From Qipengyuania sp. YIM B01966 (GTDB lineage Bacteria > Pseudomonadota > Alphaproteobacteria > Sphingomonadales > Sphingomonadaceae), in the NCBI RefSeq assembly GCF_016461955.1, contig NZ_JADMNM010000003.1, forward strand, positions 148,846 to 212,845: a DNA stretch of 64,000 bases, written 5' to 3'. Both the position numbers and the translations under genes were made by a program. Shown piece by piece: positions 39,137 through 49,587 of the stretch. The notes under the pieces are model-generated. The model did not search any database. It was not told the origin of the DNA and saw only the letters and a list, made by a program, of their open reading frames with translations. Each line of letters starts with the position of its first letter. Within the stretch, counting starts at the first letter, position 1.

Positions 39137-40621
39137 TCAGCGTGCCGCGCGGACCACCACCTTGACGCGCTGACCCGGCTGCACCTCTTCGGCGTTGCCC
39201 AAACCGTTCAGCACGCGGAATCGCGCCTCCTGCGCGTCGGTATAGGCCATCCGGCTCGCCAGCGAACGCACCGTGTCGCCGCTACGTACCTGCACCACTT
39301 CGACCCGGCGCGGCACCACGCTGCCCGCCTCGGCCTGGTTGATCCGCCGCATGGACTGGAACATCGGGTTGAACACGCCTGAGCGCCCCGCCGGCGTGAT
39401 GGCGGTAAAATGATACGCCTGCCCGTTACCCATGTCATAGGCAAACACCACGACATCCACCTGGCTGTTGCCCTGATTGACCCGGGCAATGCCGTAAGCG
39501 GCGGGCAGGCCATTGACGCTCGTGCGCTGCATCTGCTGCGGGGAGAGGCGTTGCTGGTTGCCGCCAAGTGCGGCGAACACCTGCGTCACATAGCTTTCCA
39601 GATTGCCGTTATATTGCGCCATCGACAGCTGCGCGCGGCCCGACTGGCCATTAATCGACACTGCGCGCGGGCTGTTGACCATGTAGAACCCGTTCGGCGC
39701 GGTGAAGGCAAAGCGCAGTTCGGGGTGAATGAATGTGCGCCCTTCGATGACGCCCTGCTTCGGATCGTCCCCATAAACGATGCCGCTGATGTTTTGCAGG
39801 AACGTATCGCGGTTGGTCAGGCCCGCCATGCCCTGGGCAAGCCGCGCCGCCGTTTGTACACGGCTGGCTGGGTCGGGGTGAGTCGAGGCCCATTCGGGAA
39901 TGCTGGCATTGCGATTTTGCAATTGCGCGTCGAGCGCGTTTTGGCGCGCAAGGCTTGTCAGCACCGTCGACATCGCCCGCGGATCGTAACCGGCGCGCTG
40001 GAGATAGCCGATGCCCAAGCGGTCAGCCTCGAGTTCCTGATTGCGCGAGAACGACAGTGTCAGCATCTGCGAGCCTTGCAGCAGACCGCGCGACAATGTC
40101 TGACCGATTTGCGAATTTCCGAGCAGCACGCCTGAGAGAATTGCTCCAAGACCGCCCAGCAACGTGTTGCGCGTAGCGTTCTGCTGGCGCCGCTGCGCAT
40201 GACGGGCTGCGACGTGGGCGACCTCGTGACCGAGCACGGCCGCCAATTCCGCCTCGTTGTTCATCAGCGCCACCAGTTGGCGGGTGGTGTAGATATAACC
40301 GCCGGGGATCGCGAAGGCGTTGTTCACAGAACTGTCGATAGTCGAAACGGTGAACGCATCGCGCGCGCCGGCCAGGCCAGACTGGACGGCGATGTTCTTG
40401 CCGACTGTTTCGATATAACGCGCCTGCGGACCGGTATAGGTACCCCCGAACTCGGAGAGTATCTGGGGGTGCGCTTCGGCACCCTGCTGCGCTTCTGCCG
40501 CGCTGATGGGGGCATTGGCCGCCGGAGTCCGGCTGCGGGTCTGGGCATTTGCCGTGGCGCATCCGGCCAATGCGAGGGCAGCGACCGAGGTGGCCAAAGC
40601 GAGCTTGGGGATGGAGCGCAT
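39137..40621 (-). CDS. M48 family zinc metalloprotease lipoprotein with C-terminal LysM-like domain (BepA/YfgC-like)
   Basis: A 494-residue protein with a lipoprotein signal (LALAGC, Cys21). The zinc site is HEVAH (132-136) with the third ligand in QELEADRLGIGYL. A membrane-active middle segment (LLGGLGAILSGVLLG) follows, and the C-terminal region RSGDTVRSLASRMAY...VQPGQRVKVV resembles LysM. It probably acts in outer-membrane protein quality control in the periplasm. AATAAAGGAAGATCC precedes ATG 40621. Confidence 0.92.
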   Translation of the reverse strand: MRSIPKLALATSVAALALAGCATANAQTRSRTPAANAPISAAEAQQGAEAHPQILSEFGGTYTGPQARYIETVGKNIAVQSGLAGARDAFTVSTIDSSVNNAFAIPGGYIYTTRQLVALMNNEAELAAVLGHEVAHVAARHAQRRQQNATRNTLLGGLGAILSGVLLGNSQIGQTLSRGLLQGSQMLTLSFSRNQELEADRLGIGYLQRAGYDPRAMSTVLTSLARQNALDAQLQNRNASIPEWASTHPDPASRVQTAARLAQGMAGLTNRDTFLQNISGIVYGDDPKQGVIEGRTFIHPELRFAFTAPNGFYMVNSPRAVSINGQSGRAQLSMAQYNGNLESYVTQVFAALGGNQQRLSPQQMQRTSVNGLPAAYGIARVNQGNSQVDVVVFAYDMGNGQAYHFTAITPAGRSGVFNPMFQSMRRINQAEAGSVVPRRVEVVQVRSGDTVRSLASRMAYTDAQEARFRVLNGLGNAEEVQPGQRVKVVVRAAR

Positions 40622-40736
40622 GGATCTTCCTTTATTGTTCAGCTTCGCCGCACCCCACCAAGGGCGGTTTCCTGCGTAACAATAAATCTAGCGCAATCGT
40701 TCCCGCTTGCGCCTGAACCGGCCTGTCAGCCGCGAG

Positions 40737-41687
40737 TCAGATAGCGCCGATCCGCAAAAAGCGATCCTCGCGCTGGCGGCGGAGCTGATCGACCGGCAAA
40801 TCGGCCAGCGCATCAAGCTCCTGGCCAATCGCCGCCGCGAGCGAAGCAGCCATCGTTGCCGGATCGCGGTGGGCCCCGCCGACCGGTTCGGGCACGATGC
40901 GGTCGATCACGCCAAGCTGCTCGAGATCCTGCGCGGTGATCCGCATCGCCTGCGCTGCATCGGGCGCCTTGTCGGCGGTGCGCCACAGGATCGAGGCACA
41001 GCCTTCGGGCGAAATAACCGAATAGACCGCGTGCTCCAGCATCAGCACCCGCTCGGCGCTGGCCAGCGCGACCGCGCCTCCCGACCCGCCTTCACCGACG
41101 ATCGTCGCCACCATCGGCACCGGTAGGCCGAGGCACGCTTCGGTCGAGCGGGCGATCGCTTCGGCCTGCCCGCGCTCTTCCGCCTCGACGCCGGGAAACG
41201 CGCCCGACGTATCGACCAGCGTGACGACCGGCAGACCGAACCGCCCGGCCAGTTCCATCAGGCGGATCGCCTTGCGATAGCCTTCGGGCTTGCCCATGCC
41301 GAAATTGTGCCGCAGCCGGCTGGCGGTATCGTTACCCTTCTCGTGGCCGATCAGTACCACGCGCCGCCCGCCCAGCCGGGCCAACCCGCCCATTATCGCC
41401 TCATCCTCGCCGTAAAATCGATCCCCGCCCAGCGGCATGAATTCGTCGAAGGCGAGCGCCACGTAATCGCGGAAATGCGGGCGCGAGGGATGGCGGGCAA
41501 CCTGCGTCTTCTGCCATGGGGTCAGCGCGGCATAGGTGCTGGCGAGCAGGTCGCGGCTGCGTTTCTCGAGCCGCTCCAGCTCCTGCGTGATATCGACCTC
41601 GGCATCGCCTTCGGCAGCGGCGCGCAGTTCGGCGATGCGGGCGTCGAGTTCGCCGACAGGCTTCTCGAATTCGAGATAGGACAGCAT
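40737..41687 (-). CDS. accA: Acetyl-CoA carboxylase carboxyltransferase subunit alpha
   Basis: A 316-residue carboxyltransferase alpha subunit. MLSYLEFEKPVGELDARI at the start, LTPWQKTQVARHPSRPHFRDY, GHEKGNDTASRLRHNFGMGKPEGYRKA and EGGSGGAVALA are family signatures. It moves the carboxyl group from biotin to acetyl-CoA in fatty acid synthesis. I chose ATG 41687; the frame opens to 41723 into the xerD end. It follows xerD on the same strand by 10 bp. Confidence 0.96.
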   Translation of the reverse strand: MLSYLEFEKPVGELDARIAELRAAAEGDAEVDITQELERLEKRSRDLLASTYAALTPWQKTQVARHPSRPHFRDYVALAFDEFMPLGGDRFYGEDEAIMGGLARLGGRRVVLIGHEKGNDTASRLRHNFGMGKPEGYRKAIRLMELAGRFGLPVVTLVDTSGAFPGVEAEERGQAEAIARSTEACLGLPVPMVATIVGEGGSGGAVALASAERVLMLEHAVYSVISPEGCASILWRTADKAPDAAQAMRITAQDLEQLGVIDRIVPEPVGGAHRDPATMAASLAAAIGQELDALADLPVDQLRRQREDRFLRIGAI

Positions 41688-41697
41688 GGCCGGTGCG

Positions 41698-42603
41698 CTA
41701 AACCGATGTGCCCCCCCGGGCAAGGCCGCGCGCGGCGAGCGGATGCCGGCTATTCACCAGTTCCACCAGCCGCGCCGCATCGACATGGGTATAAATCTGC
41801 GTGGTCGCGATATCGGCATGGCCGAGCAGCGCCTGCAATATGCGCAAATCCGCGCCCCCTTCGAGCAGGTGGGTGGCAAAGGCGTGGCGCAGCACATGGG
41901 GGCTAATTCTGGCCGGATCGATCCCTGCCCGGCCTGCCAGCCCCTTGAGCAATTGATACAAGCGCACGCGCGACAAGTGCCCCGCGCTCGACCGCCCGCT
42001 GGCCGGGAACACGTAACGCGAACCCGAAGGGCGCAGCTCGGCCCAGCGGTTCAACGCGGCTTTGGCGCGTGTGGAGATCGGCACCACGCGTTCCTGTCCG
42101 CCCTTCCCCCTTATCGTCACGAAGGGTGCATCGCGTGGCAAAGCCGCCAGCGGGAGCGCGACCAGTTCGGTCGCCCTGAGGCCTGATCCGTAGAGCATTT
42201 CGAGCAGCGCCAACTGGCGTACGGCGCGAATCTCGCCCCCTTCAGCCTCCAGCGCTGCGCGGTCGAACAGGCGGGCGATGTCCTCGTGCGACAGCAGTTT
42301 GGGCAACGGCCGACGCGTTGCCGGGCGCGGCAGCGCATCGGACGGATCGTCGGCAATGCGCCCTTCATCGATCAGAAAGCCGTAAAACTGCCGCAGTGCC
42401 GACACCTTGCGCGCCACGGTGGCGGGTGCCAGTTCCGACCAATGCCCAGCGAGCGCGGCAAGCTCGTCGCGGCCCGCGCTCGCCAGATCGCCGACAAACT
42501 CGGCGGCGCCGGCCAGATCGCGGCGATAGGCGGCGATGGTATTGGCCGCCGCACCGCGTTCGGCGGCCAGCATGGCCAGAAACGCGTCGCTATCGGCCGA
42601 CAT
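41698..42603 (-). CDS. xerD: Tyrosine recombinase XerD
   Basis: A 301-residue integrase-family recombinase with an N-terminal SAM-like domain and complete catalytic set: Arg143, Lys167, His236, Arg239, His262 and nucleophile Tyr271 (IYTHVDA). Length and motif SPHVLRHAFATHLLEGGADLRILQALLGHADIATTQIYTHV match the housekeeping XerD that resolves chromosome dimers at dif, rather than a phage integrase. No attachment-site repeats or phage genes are nearby. Its ATG overlaps the TGA of the preceding gene by one base. Confidence 0.93.
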   Translation of the reverse strand: MSADSDAFLAMLAAERGAAANTIAAYRRDLAGAAEFVGDLASAGRDELAALAGHWSELAPATVARKVSALRQFYGFLIDEGRIADDPSDALPRPATRRPLPKLLSHEDIARLFDRAALEAEGGEIRAVRQLALLEMLYGSGLRATELVALPLAALPRDAPFVTIRGKGGQERVVPISTRAKAALNRWAELRPSGSRYVFPASGRSSAGHLSRVRLYQLLKGLAGRAGIDPARISPHVLRHAFATHLLEGGADLRILQALLGHADIATTQIYTHVDAARLVELVNSRHPLAARGLARGGTSV

Positions 42604-44489
42604 CAGCCGCGCGCAACCGCCTCCGCCGCGATCATCCGCGCTTCGGCAGACAGGCCCGCTTGGTTGAGCGCGCGGACGATGTGGTACAGATGGCGCGGGG
42701 TCATTCGCGCCCAGCTATCGCCCTGCATTCCGAGCCCGGCCAGAAACGCCGCCAGCGCGGGATTGCGCGTGGCTCCGGCGGCCTCGATGGCGCGGGTCCA
42801 GCGGGTCCTGCCACCGAAACTTATGCCCAGATCGTCCGCCAGATCGTCGCGCGCGCCTTCGTCTATCCGGCCCAACCCGGCCAGCGCGGCGACGAGGAAC
42901 TGCGATTTGCGCTTCGCTTCGCTGGGATCGTCACCAATGAAATCGCTGATCGCGCCGGTCGGGACCGAAATCTTACCGCCCGGCTGCGCCAATGCGAGCA
43001 GCGCCCAGCCCTCGCTTCCAGTACTGACAATCGGTGCCCAGGCCAGCGCATCGCGATCCAGCCCGGCGGTGAGCATCGACGCGATCAGCGGCGCTGCGTG
43101 CTCTTCGAGCGCGTCTGACGGCACCAGTTGCGCCGCGGCGTAGGCGGTCAGCACCTGCCGCTCATAAGCCGGGACGCCTTCGCCGCCCCAGATGTCGCGC
43201 ATTGCCTGCACCCGCACGGCTGGATCGGCCGCACGGTAGGCACGGCGCAGCAGGACTGCTACGGCGCCCTCCGGCGTTTCGGGATTATCGAGCGTGTAGA
43301 TCTGCGAATAGAGATCGACCATCGCCGCCGATGACAGCAGCCCTTCACGCGCCGCGCGCTGCGCCCCAGTCGCGCGCAATGCCAGCGGCACGGCCGGCGA
43401 CAGCGCCCAGGCGCGCTGGTAATAGGGCCCGGCGTCGGCCCGCAGCTTTTCCGGGATTTCCTCGCCCAACGCGGTTGCCAAGGCAAAGCGCCACGGATTG
43501 AGTTCGGTTACGGTGTCCCACTCGATATTGACCGCCCGGCGGCTCTTGGCGGCGGCACCTGCGTAGCGCTGCGCCAGCAGCACATCGATCGGCGGCGCAA
43601 CGCGGCGCGAGAATGCCTGCCGTAGATCGCGCTGGGCGCGTGTCCCCTCGCCCGCGAAGGCGTTGCAGATGCCCTGCAACAGGCGGACACGGGGTTCGCT
43701 TCGGTTGTCGAGCGTCTGTAAGCGGACGGCCGGGCAGGCACCGACAATATCGGCCGAACCGACATAGGCATCGATCGCCGCATTGGTCAGCGCCGGGCTG
43801 TAATTGGCGGTGTCGACATCCTGCGCCAGCGCGCGCGCGGCGGGGTGTTCGCCCAGGGTGTTGAGGACGCGCGTTCGCAGCGCGGCGAACTCGGCCGGCT
43901 CGATCCCTTCCGGCGCGGCGAGCCGGCTGCTGAGCGCGCGGCGCAGCAGGATATGCCCCCAGCGCGACACCAGCGGCTCATCCGTCCCCGCGAGCGCCGC
44001 GCGGACCAGCGCGCCCGGTTGCCCGGCGAGCGATGCTGCGGGCAGGCCGCCTTCCTCTTCCGCCAGAATACCCACCGCATCCATCGAGCGTCGCGCGGCG
44101 GCAGGCATATCGACCTTGGGGCGCAGGCCGAACAGCTGGTCCAGCTCGTCCGTGGACATCGATTCGAGTTCGGCGAGGCTGGGCAGGTTGGCCGGCAGGC
44201 TCGGCAAGGGGCCGGCGATTACGGGCGCAGGCGCGCCGCCGCTGCGGCCTGTGCCACCTGCTGATGGCAAATCCTGTACCACGGGCGAACTGGTCGCGCC
44301 CGGGATCGGCGCCGGCTGCCCGGTCGGGCTGGCGCCGGGCGATAGCCGCGATGGGGGCGTGGGTGTCGGTGCAGGATTTTCGAACCCCGGCGGAAGGATC
44401 GATTGCGGTGCGGCCAGCGCCGCCGCCCATCCGCCGGCCAGCGCCAGCGCCAGCGCAACGCACGCAATGCGGACCGGCCGCGCGCTCAT
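42603..44489 (-). CDS. Large secreted or periplasmic protein of unknown function
   Basis: A 628-residue protein with a signal peptide ([20 protein letters not shown]), a Pro/Ser/Gly-rich linker (about 28-95) and a long mostly alpha-helical body. The body has repeated short helices and Ala-rich pairs reminiscent of TPR/SEL1 arrays, but I see no clear repeat consensus. [16 protein letters not shown] follows the linker. I recognise no catalytic motif. It starts in an ATGA overlap with the 44-residue membrane protein gene upstream and ends overlapping xerD, which suggests one transcript. Confidence 0.8.
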   Translation of the reverse strand: MSARPVRIACVALALALAGGWAAALAAPQSILPPGFENPAPTPTPPSRLSPGASPTGQPAPIPGATSSPVVQDLPSAGGTGRSGGAPAPVIAGPLPSLPANLPSLAELESMSTDELDQLFGLRPKVDMPAAARRSMDAVGILAEEEGGLPAASLAGQPGALVRAALAGTDEPLVSRWGHILLRRALSSRLAAPEGIEPAEFAALRTRVLNTLGEHPAARALAQDVDTANYSPALTNAAIDAYVGSADIVGACPAVRLQTLDNRSEPRVRLLQGICNAFAGEGTRAQRDLRQAFSRRVAPPIDVLLAQRYAGAAAKSRRAVNIEWDTVTELNPWRFALATALGEEIPEKLRADAGPYYQRAWALSPAVPLALRATGAQRAAREGLLSSAAMVDLYSQIYTLDNPETPEGAVAVLLRRAYRAADPAVRVQAMRDIWGGEGVPAYERQVLTAYAAAQLVPSDALEEHAAPLIASMLTAGLDRDALAWAPIVSTGSEGWALLALAQPGGKISVPTGAISDFIGDDPSEAKRKSQFLVAALAGLGRIDEGARDDLADDLGISFGGRTRWTRAIEAAGATRNPALAAFLAGLGMQGDSWARMTPRHLYHIVRALNQAGLSAEARMIAAEAVARG

Positions 44490-44620
44490 CGCGGCTGCCC
44501 CGGCACGGCAACATCATAGGCCACCGGGCGCAGCGGCTCTTCGCCGCCATCGATATACGCCCAGACGAGCACGGCCGCGAAGGCGACCGCTGCGACAAGC
44601 CAGATACGTTTGCGCGCCAT
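44486..44620 (-). CDS. 44-residue single-pass membrane protein
   Basis: A short frame, ATG 44620 to TGA 44486. The sequence begins [20 protein letters not shown], a positively charged start and one membrane helix, then [24 protein letters not shown]. Its TGA overlaps the ATG of the 628-residue protein gene (ATGA), the same coupling used for genuine gene pairs throughout the window. It may anchor or escort the secreted protein. Family not recognised. Confidence 0.65.
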   Translation of the reverse strand: MARKRIWLVAAVAFAAVLVWAYIDGGEEPLRPVAYDVAVPGQPR

Positions 44621-44695
44621 CGCCAAGTTTGTGCTTATCCTGTCCAAGCTGTGCTCGATTGCGCCTGCCTCTACCCTTCTATAGGCCCCGCATCA

Positions 44696-45265
44696 ATGCG
44701 CGGCAGCAGGCCACCCTTCGATGCAACTGGCATCGCCGCCATCGCGCGGCGGATCGACCGGCCGATCGTGCTGGTCGGGCTGATGGGGGTGGGCAAAACC
44801 ACGGTGGGCCGGCGGCTGGCGGCGCTGCTGGACCGCGATTTCGTCGATGCGGATCATGCGATCGAACAATCCGCCGGCCGCTCGGTCAGCGAGATCTTTG
44901 CCGACTTCGGCGAGGCGGCTTTTCGCGATGGCGAACGCCGGGTGATCGCCCGGCTGATTGCCGAAGGCCACGGGGTGATCGCCACGGGGGGCGGCGCCTT
45001 TGTCGATCCGGCGACCAGGGCGCTGGTGATCGACGAAGCGATCGCCGTGTGGCTCGACTGTCCGCTCAGCGTGCTGATCGAACGAACCGGCCGGCGCAAC
45101 ACGCGGCCATTGCTCGCTGCGGGCGATCCGGCGGCGATTCTGCGCGATCTCGACCAGGCGCGCCGCCCCTTCTACGCCGAGGCGCCGGTGCGGGTGGACA
45201 GCAGCGCTGGATCGTATCAGGCAACCGCCCACGCCATCTTGCGGGGGATCGACCAATGGCTGTGA
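44696..45265 (+). CDS. aroK: Shikimate kinase
   Basis: A 189-residue kinase phosphorylating shikimate at O3. Walker A is GLMGVGKT (28-35). [39 protein letters not shown] and [11 protein letters not shown] are family signatures. The frame is open far upstream (to 44033) through the antisense of other genes; ATG 44696 gives the normal N-terminus. The gene ends ten bases inside aroB. Confidence 0.95.
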   Translation: MRGSRPPFDATGIAAIARRIDRPIVLVGLMGVGKTTVGRRLAALLDRDFVDADHAIEQSAGRSVSEIFADFGEAAFRDGERRVIARLIAEGHGVIATGGGAFVDPATRALVIDEAIAVWLDCPLSVLIERTGRRNTRPLLAAGDPAAILRDLDQARRPFYAEAPVRVDSSAGSYQATAHAILRGIDQWL

Positions 45266-46362
45266 TCGACGTGGCGCTGGCCGGGCGCAGCTATCAGGTG
45301 CTGATCGGCCCCGCCCTTTACGAGAGGTGCGGCGAGAGCCTGCGCCGCTTCCTCCGCAAACAGGCCGTGCCGGTGGTGGCCGATGCCGGCGCACTTGCCG
45401 CGCAAGGCCCGCGACTGATCGGGGCGCTGGAAGCAGCGGGGTTTGCGCCCGCAATCTTCGAGGTTCCGGCGGGCGAGGCGTCGAAAAGCTGGGAAGGGCT
45501 CGCCCGGTTGACCGACTGGCTGCTCGCCCAGGGCGTCGAACGTGGCGATCATGTGCTGGCCTTCGGCGGCGGGGTGGTGGGTGACCTTACAGGCTTTGCC
45601 TGCGCGATCCTCAAGCGCGGCTGCGGCTTCATACAGCTCCCCACGACTTTGCTGGCGCAGGTCGATTCGAGCGTTGGCGGGAAGACCGCGATCAACACGG
45701 TGGCGGGGAAGAATCTCGTCGGCGCGTTTCACCAGCCATCGCTGGTGCTGGCCGATACCACCACCCTCGCCACCCTGCCCCAGCGCGAAATGCGCGCCGG
45801 CTATGCCGAAGTGTTGAAATACGGCGTGCTGGGCGATGCGGCGTTCTTCGACTGGCTGGAAGCGCACGGCGCGGCTGTGCTGGCACGCGAGGGTGCAGCG
45901 CTGGAACAGGCCATCGCCACCAGCGTCGCCGCCAAGGCGCGCATCGTTGCCGAGGACGAGCGCGAGACCACCGGCACCCGCGCGCTGCTCAATCTCGGCC
46001 ATACGTTCGGCCATGCGCTGGAAGCGGAAACCGGCTTTTCCGATCGCCTGCTGCATGGCGAGGCGGTGGCACTGGGGATGGTGCTCTCGGCGCGCTATTC
46101 CGCCCGTCTGGGCCTGCTCGCCGGCGCGGATGCCGCGCGGATCGGCCGTAGCATCGAGGCTGCAGGATTGCCCGCCACTCTGCCCGCGCTGGGCCTCGCC
46201 TGCGATGGTGCGCGGCTCGCCCAACATATGCGGCACGACAAGAAGATGGATGCCGGCACCCTCCCCTTTGTGCTGCTGCGCGGGATTGGCGCGGCGTTTC
46301 TCGCGCGCGACGTGGCGCTGGGCGATGTGGCCGCGTTCTTGGACGAGGAGCTCGTCCGATGA
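45256..46362 (+). CDS. aroB: 3-dehydroquinate synthase
   Basis: A 368-residue NAD- and zinc-dependent enzyme converting DAHP to 3-dehydroquinate. Signatures: [70 protein letters not shown] and [13 protein letters not shown] 45256 lies ten bases before the end of aroK. It overlaps the following cyclase gene as ATGA. Confidence 0.96.
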   Translation: MAVIDVALAGRSYQVLIGPALYERCGESLRRFLRKQAVPVVADAGALAAQGPRLIGALEAAGFAPAIFEVPAGEASKSWEGLARLTDWLLAQGVERGDHVLAFGGGVVGDLTGFACAILKRGCGFIQLPTTLLAQVDSSVGGKTAINTVAGKNLVGAFHQPSLVLADTTTLATLPQREMRAGYAEVLKYGVLGDAAFFDWLEAHGAAVLAREGAALEQAIATSVAAKARIVAEDERETTGTRALLNLGHTFGHALEAETGFSDRLLHGEAVALGMVLSARYSARLGLLAGADAARIGRSIEAAGLPATLPALGLACDGARLAQHMRHDKKMDAGTLPFVLLRGIGAAFLARDVALGDVAAFLDEELVR

Positions 46363-47129
46363 CCCGTTTCATCGACCTGTCGATCCCGATCAGCAACGAT
46401 GTGATCTCGGACCCGCCGGTGATGCGACCGCGGATCGAATACGTCACGCACGAAACCAGCTGGGAGCAGATTGCGTTGTTCTTCCCCGGCCTCACCCGCG
46501 ACGATCTGCCCGACGGAGAAGGCTGGGCGGTCGAAACGGTGACACTGGCGACGCATAACGGCACCCACATGGACGCCCCGTGGCATTACCATTCGACCAC
46601 CGACAGCGGCGCGAGGCCTGCGCCGAGCATTGACGAGGCCCCGCTAGACCGGTTCTTCCGCCCCGGCGTGAAGCTCGATTTCAGCCACCTGCCGCACGGT
46701 CATGTGGTCAGCGCGGCAGAGGTCGAGGCGGAACTGGCGCGGATCGGATATGCCCTCCAGCCGCTCGACATCGTGCTGGTCCAGTCGGGCGCGGTCTATG
46801 GCACCGACAACTTCACCGATCAGGGCGTCGGCCTGGGCGCCGAGGCGACCTTGTGGCTGACCGAGCGCGGCATCGAGGTGGTCGGCACCGATGCCTGGAG
46901 TTGGGATGCGCCGTTCAGCCACACCGCGCGCCGCTGGGCCGAAAACCGCGATCCGTCGATCATCTGGGAAGGGCACAAGGCTGGCCGCATCCGCCCCTAT
47001 TGGCAGATCGAAAAGCTGACCAATCTCGCAGCGCTGCCGCCCTTCGGCTTCACGCTGAGCTGCTTTCCGGTGAAAATCGACCGCGCCAGCGCGGGGTGGA
47101 TCAGGGCAGTGGCGCTGATCGAGGATTAG
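46359..47129 (+). CDS. Cyclase family protein (kynurenine formamidase-like hydrolase)
   Basis: A 256-residue member of the PF04199 cyclase/formamidase family. The metal-site motif is [12 protein letters not shown] (66-77). [13 protein letters not shown] and [12 protein letters not shown] also fit. Family members hydrolyse formamides or cyclic amides, and kynurenine formamidase is the best-known. It is coupled to aroB by an ATGA overlap, which raises the question of a role in aromatic amino-acid metabolism. No other kynurenine-pathway gene is present. Its stop overlaps the convergent DUF488 stop. Confidence 0.87.
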   Translation: MTRFIDLSIPISNDVISDPPVMRPRIEYVTHETSWEQIALFFPGLTRDDLPDGEGWAVETVTLATHNGTHMDAPWHYHSTTDSGARPAPSIDEAPLDRFFRPGVKLDFSHLPHGHVVSAAEVEAELARIGYALQPLDIVLVQSGAVYGTDNFTDQGVGLGAEATLWLTERGIEVVGTDAWSWDAPFSHTARRWAENRDPSIIWEGHKAGRIRPYWQIEKLTNLAALPPFGFTLSCFPVKIDRASAGWIRAVALIED

Positions 47130-47566
47130 GGAAACAGGTCAGTCACGGTAAAATCGCCGAACAGCTCGCGCACCAGCAATTGCCGGTGGCAGTGGTCGGG
47201 CGAGCGTTCGTAACACAGCAGCGCCACGCGCCGTTCCTCGGCCAACGCGCGCAATTCGGCCATCGCTGCCATGGCTTCGGGCAGTTCCAGCTGGCCGGCA
47301 TAGATCCGCGCCAGTTCGGCATCGTTGCCCTTGCGCGCCGCGGCACGGCCATCGGCTGGCGTGCCGAGCGGCTTGAAGTGGCGATAGGCGATCCCCGCCT
47401 CGGCCATCGCGCCCGACAGCGGGGTCTTGGAGAAGCCAGGCCGGCGTGACAGCGGGAGGGCGCGAACATCGGCCAGCACCTCCACGCCTGCCGTCGTCAG
47501 CGCCGCAGTGAAATCGGCCGGAATCGTCTGTTCGTACCCGATGGTCCAGATTTCTCGCCTGCTCAC
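47126..47566 (-). CDS. DUF488 family protein
   Basis: A 146-residue DUF488 protein. IWTIGYEQTIPADFTAAL, VLADVRALPLSRRPGFSKTPL and the C-terminal LLCYERSPDHCHRQLLV (Cys and His cluster) are family motifs. Function unknown; the family is sometimes thought to have nuclease- or thiol-dependent chemistry. Last gene of the propionyl-CoA operon, with an ATGA overlap to pccA. Confidence 0.88.
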   Translation of the reverse strand: MSRREIWTIGYEQTIPADFTAALTTAGVEVLADVRALPLSRRPGFSKTPLSGAMAEAGIAYRHFKPLGTPADGRAAARKGNDAELARIYAGQLELPEAMAAMAELRALAEERRVALLCYERSPDHCHRQLLVRELFGDFTVTDLFP

Positions 47567-49587
47567 TCCAGCTCCAGGATCACCGCATCGACCGCCAGGC
47601 TGTCGCCTGCCTGCGCGTTGACCTTTTTCACCTTGGCGGCCTTTTCGGCGCGGAGGATGTTTTCCATCTTCATCGCCTCGACCACGGCGAGCGGCTGGCC
47701 GGGCTGAACTTCGTCGCCTTCCTGAACGTCGAGCCGGACCAGCAGGCCTGGCATCGGGCAGATCAGGAACTTGCTGAGGTCGGGCGGAACCTTTTCGATC
47801 ATGTGTTGACGCAGATGCGCCAGCCGCGCTGGCAGGACGCTGGCAGCGTGCTGGCCGCCACGCGCGGTAAGGCGGAAGCCGCTGCGGGTCGGCACCACCT
47901 GTACGGCGAGCATCTCGTCCTCCATCTCGGCCTCGATCAGCCGGTCGCCGGGGGTATATTCGGCCTCCATCGGCACCACCGCGCCATCGACCGTGATCTC
48001 CCCTTCCTCGTCCATCGAGACAGCGTGATCCTCGCCGGCGAGGCGCACGATCCAGTCGTAATCGGGCTCGCGGTGCTCGTCGATCCCACCGCTGACCTGC
48101 AGCGCTCGGTCGGCACGGACGATCGCCAGCCAGCCGGCCAGCGCGGCGAGTTTGCCGCGCAGATCTTCGGTCAGCGGGGCACCTTCGAAGCCGTCGGGAT
48201 ATTCCTCGGCGATGAAGCCGGTGGTCAGTTCGCCCGAACGGAAGCGCGGATGCTGCATGATGGCGGACAGGAAATCGATATTGTGCCCTAGCCCCTCGAT
48301 CTCGAACGCATCCAGCGCGGCGATCTGGAGGTCCGCCGCCTCGTCGCGGGTTTCGCCCCAGGTGATCAGCTTGGCGATCATCGGGTCGTAGAACATCGAC
48401 ACCTCACCGCCCTCAAACACACCGTCATCAACGCGCACGCCGTCCACCCCGCGGCGGCCGTTGGCGGTGCCATCGTCGGTCCAGCCCTCGACCGGCGGGT
48501 CATAGCGGACCAGCCGCCCGGTGCTGGGGAGGAACCCGCGATAGGGGTCTTCGGCATAGACGCGGTTTTCGATCGCCCAGCCGTCAATACCGATATCGCC
48601 CTGCGTCAGGGCAAGCTTTTCACCGGCCGCGACCCGGATCATCTGTTCGACCAGATCGATGCCCGTGATCGCCTCGGTCACCGGGTGTTCGACCTGCAGC
48701 CGGGTGTTCATTTCGAGGAAGTAGAAGCTTTCCCCCGTCGGGTCGGCGCCGCTGACGATCAGTTCGACCGTGCCCGCGCTGTAATACCCGACCGCGCGGG
48801 CGAGCGCGACGCACTGCTCGCCCATCGCTTTCCTCATCGCGGGGGTGACGAAGGGCGACGGCGCTTCTTCGACCACCTTCTGGTGGCGGCGCTGGATGCT
48901 GCACTCGCGCTCGTTGAGGTAGAGGATGTTGCCGTGCTGATCGCCCAGGATCTGGATTTCGATATGGCGCGGATTGAGGATGAACTTCTCGATGAACACG
49001 CGGTCGTCGCCGAAGCTGTTCAGCCCCTCGCGCTTGACCGCCTCAAACCCCTCCCGCACGTCCTGTTCGGTGTAGGCGAGCCGCATCCCCTTGCCCCCGC
49101 CGCCGGCCGATGCCTTCATCATCACCGGATAGCCGATTTCCGACGAAATACGCACCGCGTGCTCGGTATCCTCGATCTCGCCGACGAAGCCGGGGACGAC
49201 GTTGACCCCCGCTTCCTTCGCCAGCTTCTTGGACTCGATCTTGTCGCCCATCGCCGCGATCGCGTTCACCGGCGGACCGATGAAGGCGATACCCTCGGCC
49301 GCCAGCGCCTCGGCAAAGCTGGTGCGCTCCGACAGGAAACCGTAGCCCGGATGCACCGCCTCGGCGCCGGTCTGCTTGCAGGCGGCGATGATCTTGTCCG
49401 CAACCAGGTAGCTTTCGGCGGCGGGCGACGGCCCGATATGCACCGCCTCGTCCGCCATCCGCACGAACGGCGCGCGGGCGTCGGCATCGGAATAGACCGC
49501 GACCGTCGCGATACCCATGCGCCGCGCGGTCTTGATGACCCGGCAAGCAATCTCGCCCCGGTTGGCGATGAGGATTTTGGAGAACAT
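47563..49587 (-). CDS. pccA: Propionyl-CoA carboxylase alpha subunit (biotin carboxylase and BCCP)
   Basis: A 674-residue subunit that carboxylates its own biotin. Biotin carboxylase: KILIANRGEIACRVIKTARRMG, KASAGGGGKGMRLA, ERECSIQRRHQKVVEEAPS, EMNTRLQVEHPVTE. The linker (BT) domain and biotin carboxyl carrier domain follow, with biotinyl Lys640 in VEAMKMEN. Length and BT domain fit propionyl-CoA rather than acetyl-CoA carboxylase; pccB, mce and the mutase in the same operon agree. Its ATG overlaps the TAA of the preceding small gene (TAATG). Confidence 0.95.
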   Translation of the reverse strand: MFSKILIANRGEIACRVIKTARRMGIATVAVYSDADARAPFVRMADEAVHIGPSPAAESYLVADKIIAACKQTGAEAVHPGYGFLSERTSFAEALAAEGIAFIGPPVNAIAAMGDKIESKKLAKEAGVNVVPGFVGEIEDTEHAVRISSEIGYPVMMKASAGGGGKGMRLAYTEQDVREGFEAVKREGLNSFGDDRVFIEKFILNPRHIEIQILGDQHGNILYLNERECSIQRRHQKVVEEAPSPFVTPAMRKAMGEQCVALARAVGYYSAGTVELIVSGADPTGESFYFLEMNTRLQVEHPVTEAITGIDLVEQMIRVAAGEKLALTQGDIGIDGWAIENRVYAEDPYRGFLPSTGRLVRYDPPVEGWTDDGTANGRRGVDGVRVDDGVFEGGEVSMFYDPMIAKLITWGETRDEAADLQIAALDAFEIEGLGHNIDFLSAIMQHPRFRSGELTTGFIAEEYPDGFEGAPLTEDLRGKLAALAGWLAIVRADRALQVSGGIDEHREPDYDWIVRLAGEDHAVSMDEEGEITVDGAVVPMEAEYTPGDRLIEAEMEDEMLAVQVVPTRSGFRLTARGGQHAASVLPARLAHLRQHMIEKVPPDLSKFLICPMPGLLVRLDVQEGDEVQPGQPLAVVEAMKMENILRAEKAAKVKKVNAQAGDSLAVDAVILELE

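Noticed and set aside
41698..42603. Tyrosine recombinase as a sign of a prophage or genomic island
   Set aside because: Sequence length and motifs fit housekeeping XerD; no attachment repeats, phage genes or tRNA target site adjoin.
44033..44695. N-terminal extension of aroK
   Set aside because: Overlaps the antisense secreted-protein gene and has no kinase sequence; ATG 44696 gives a normal protein.
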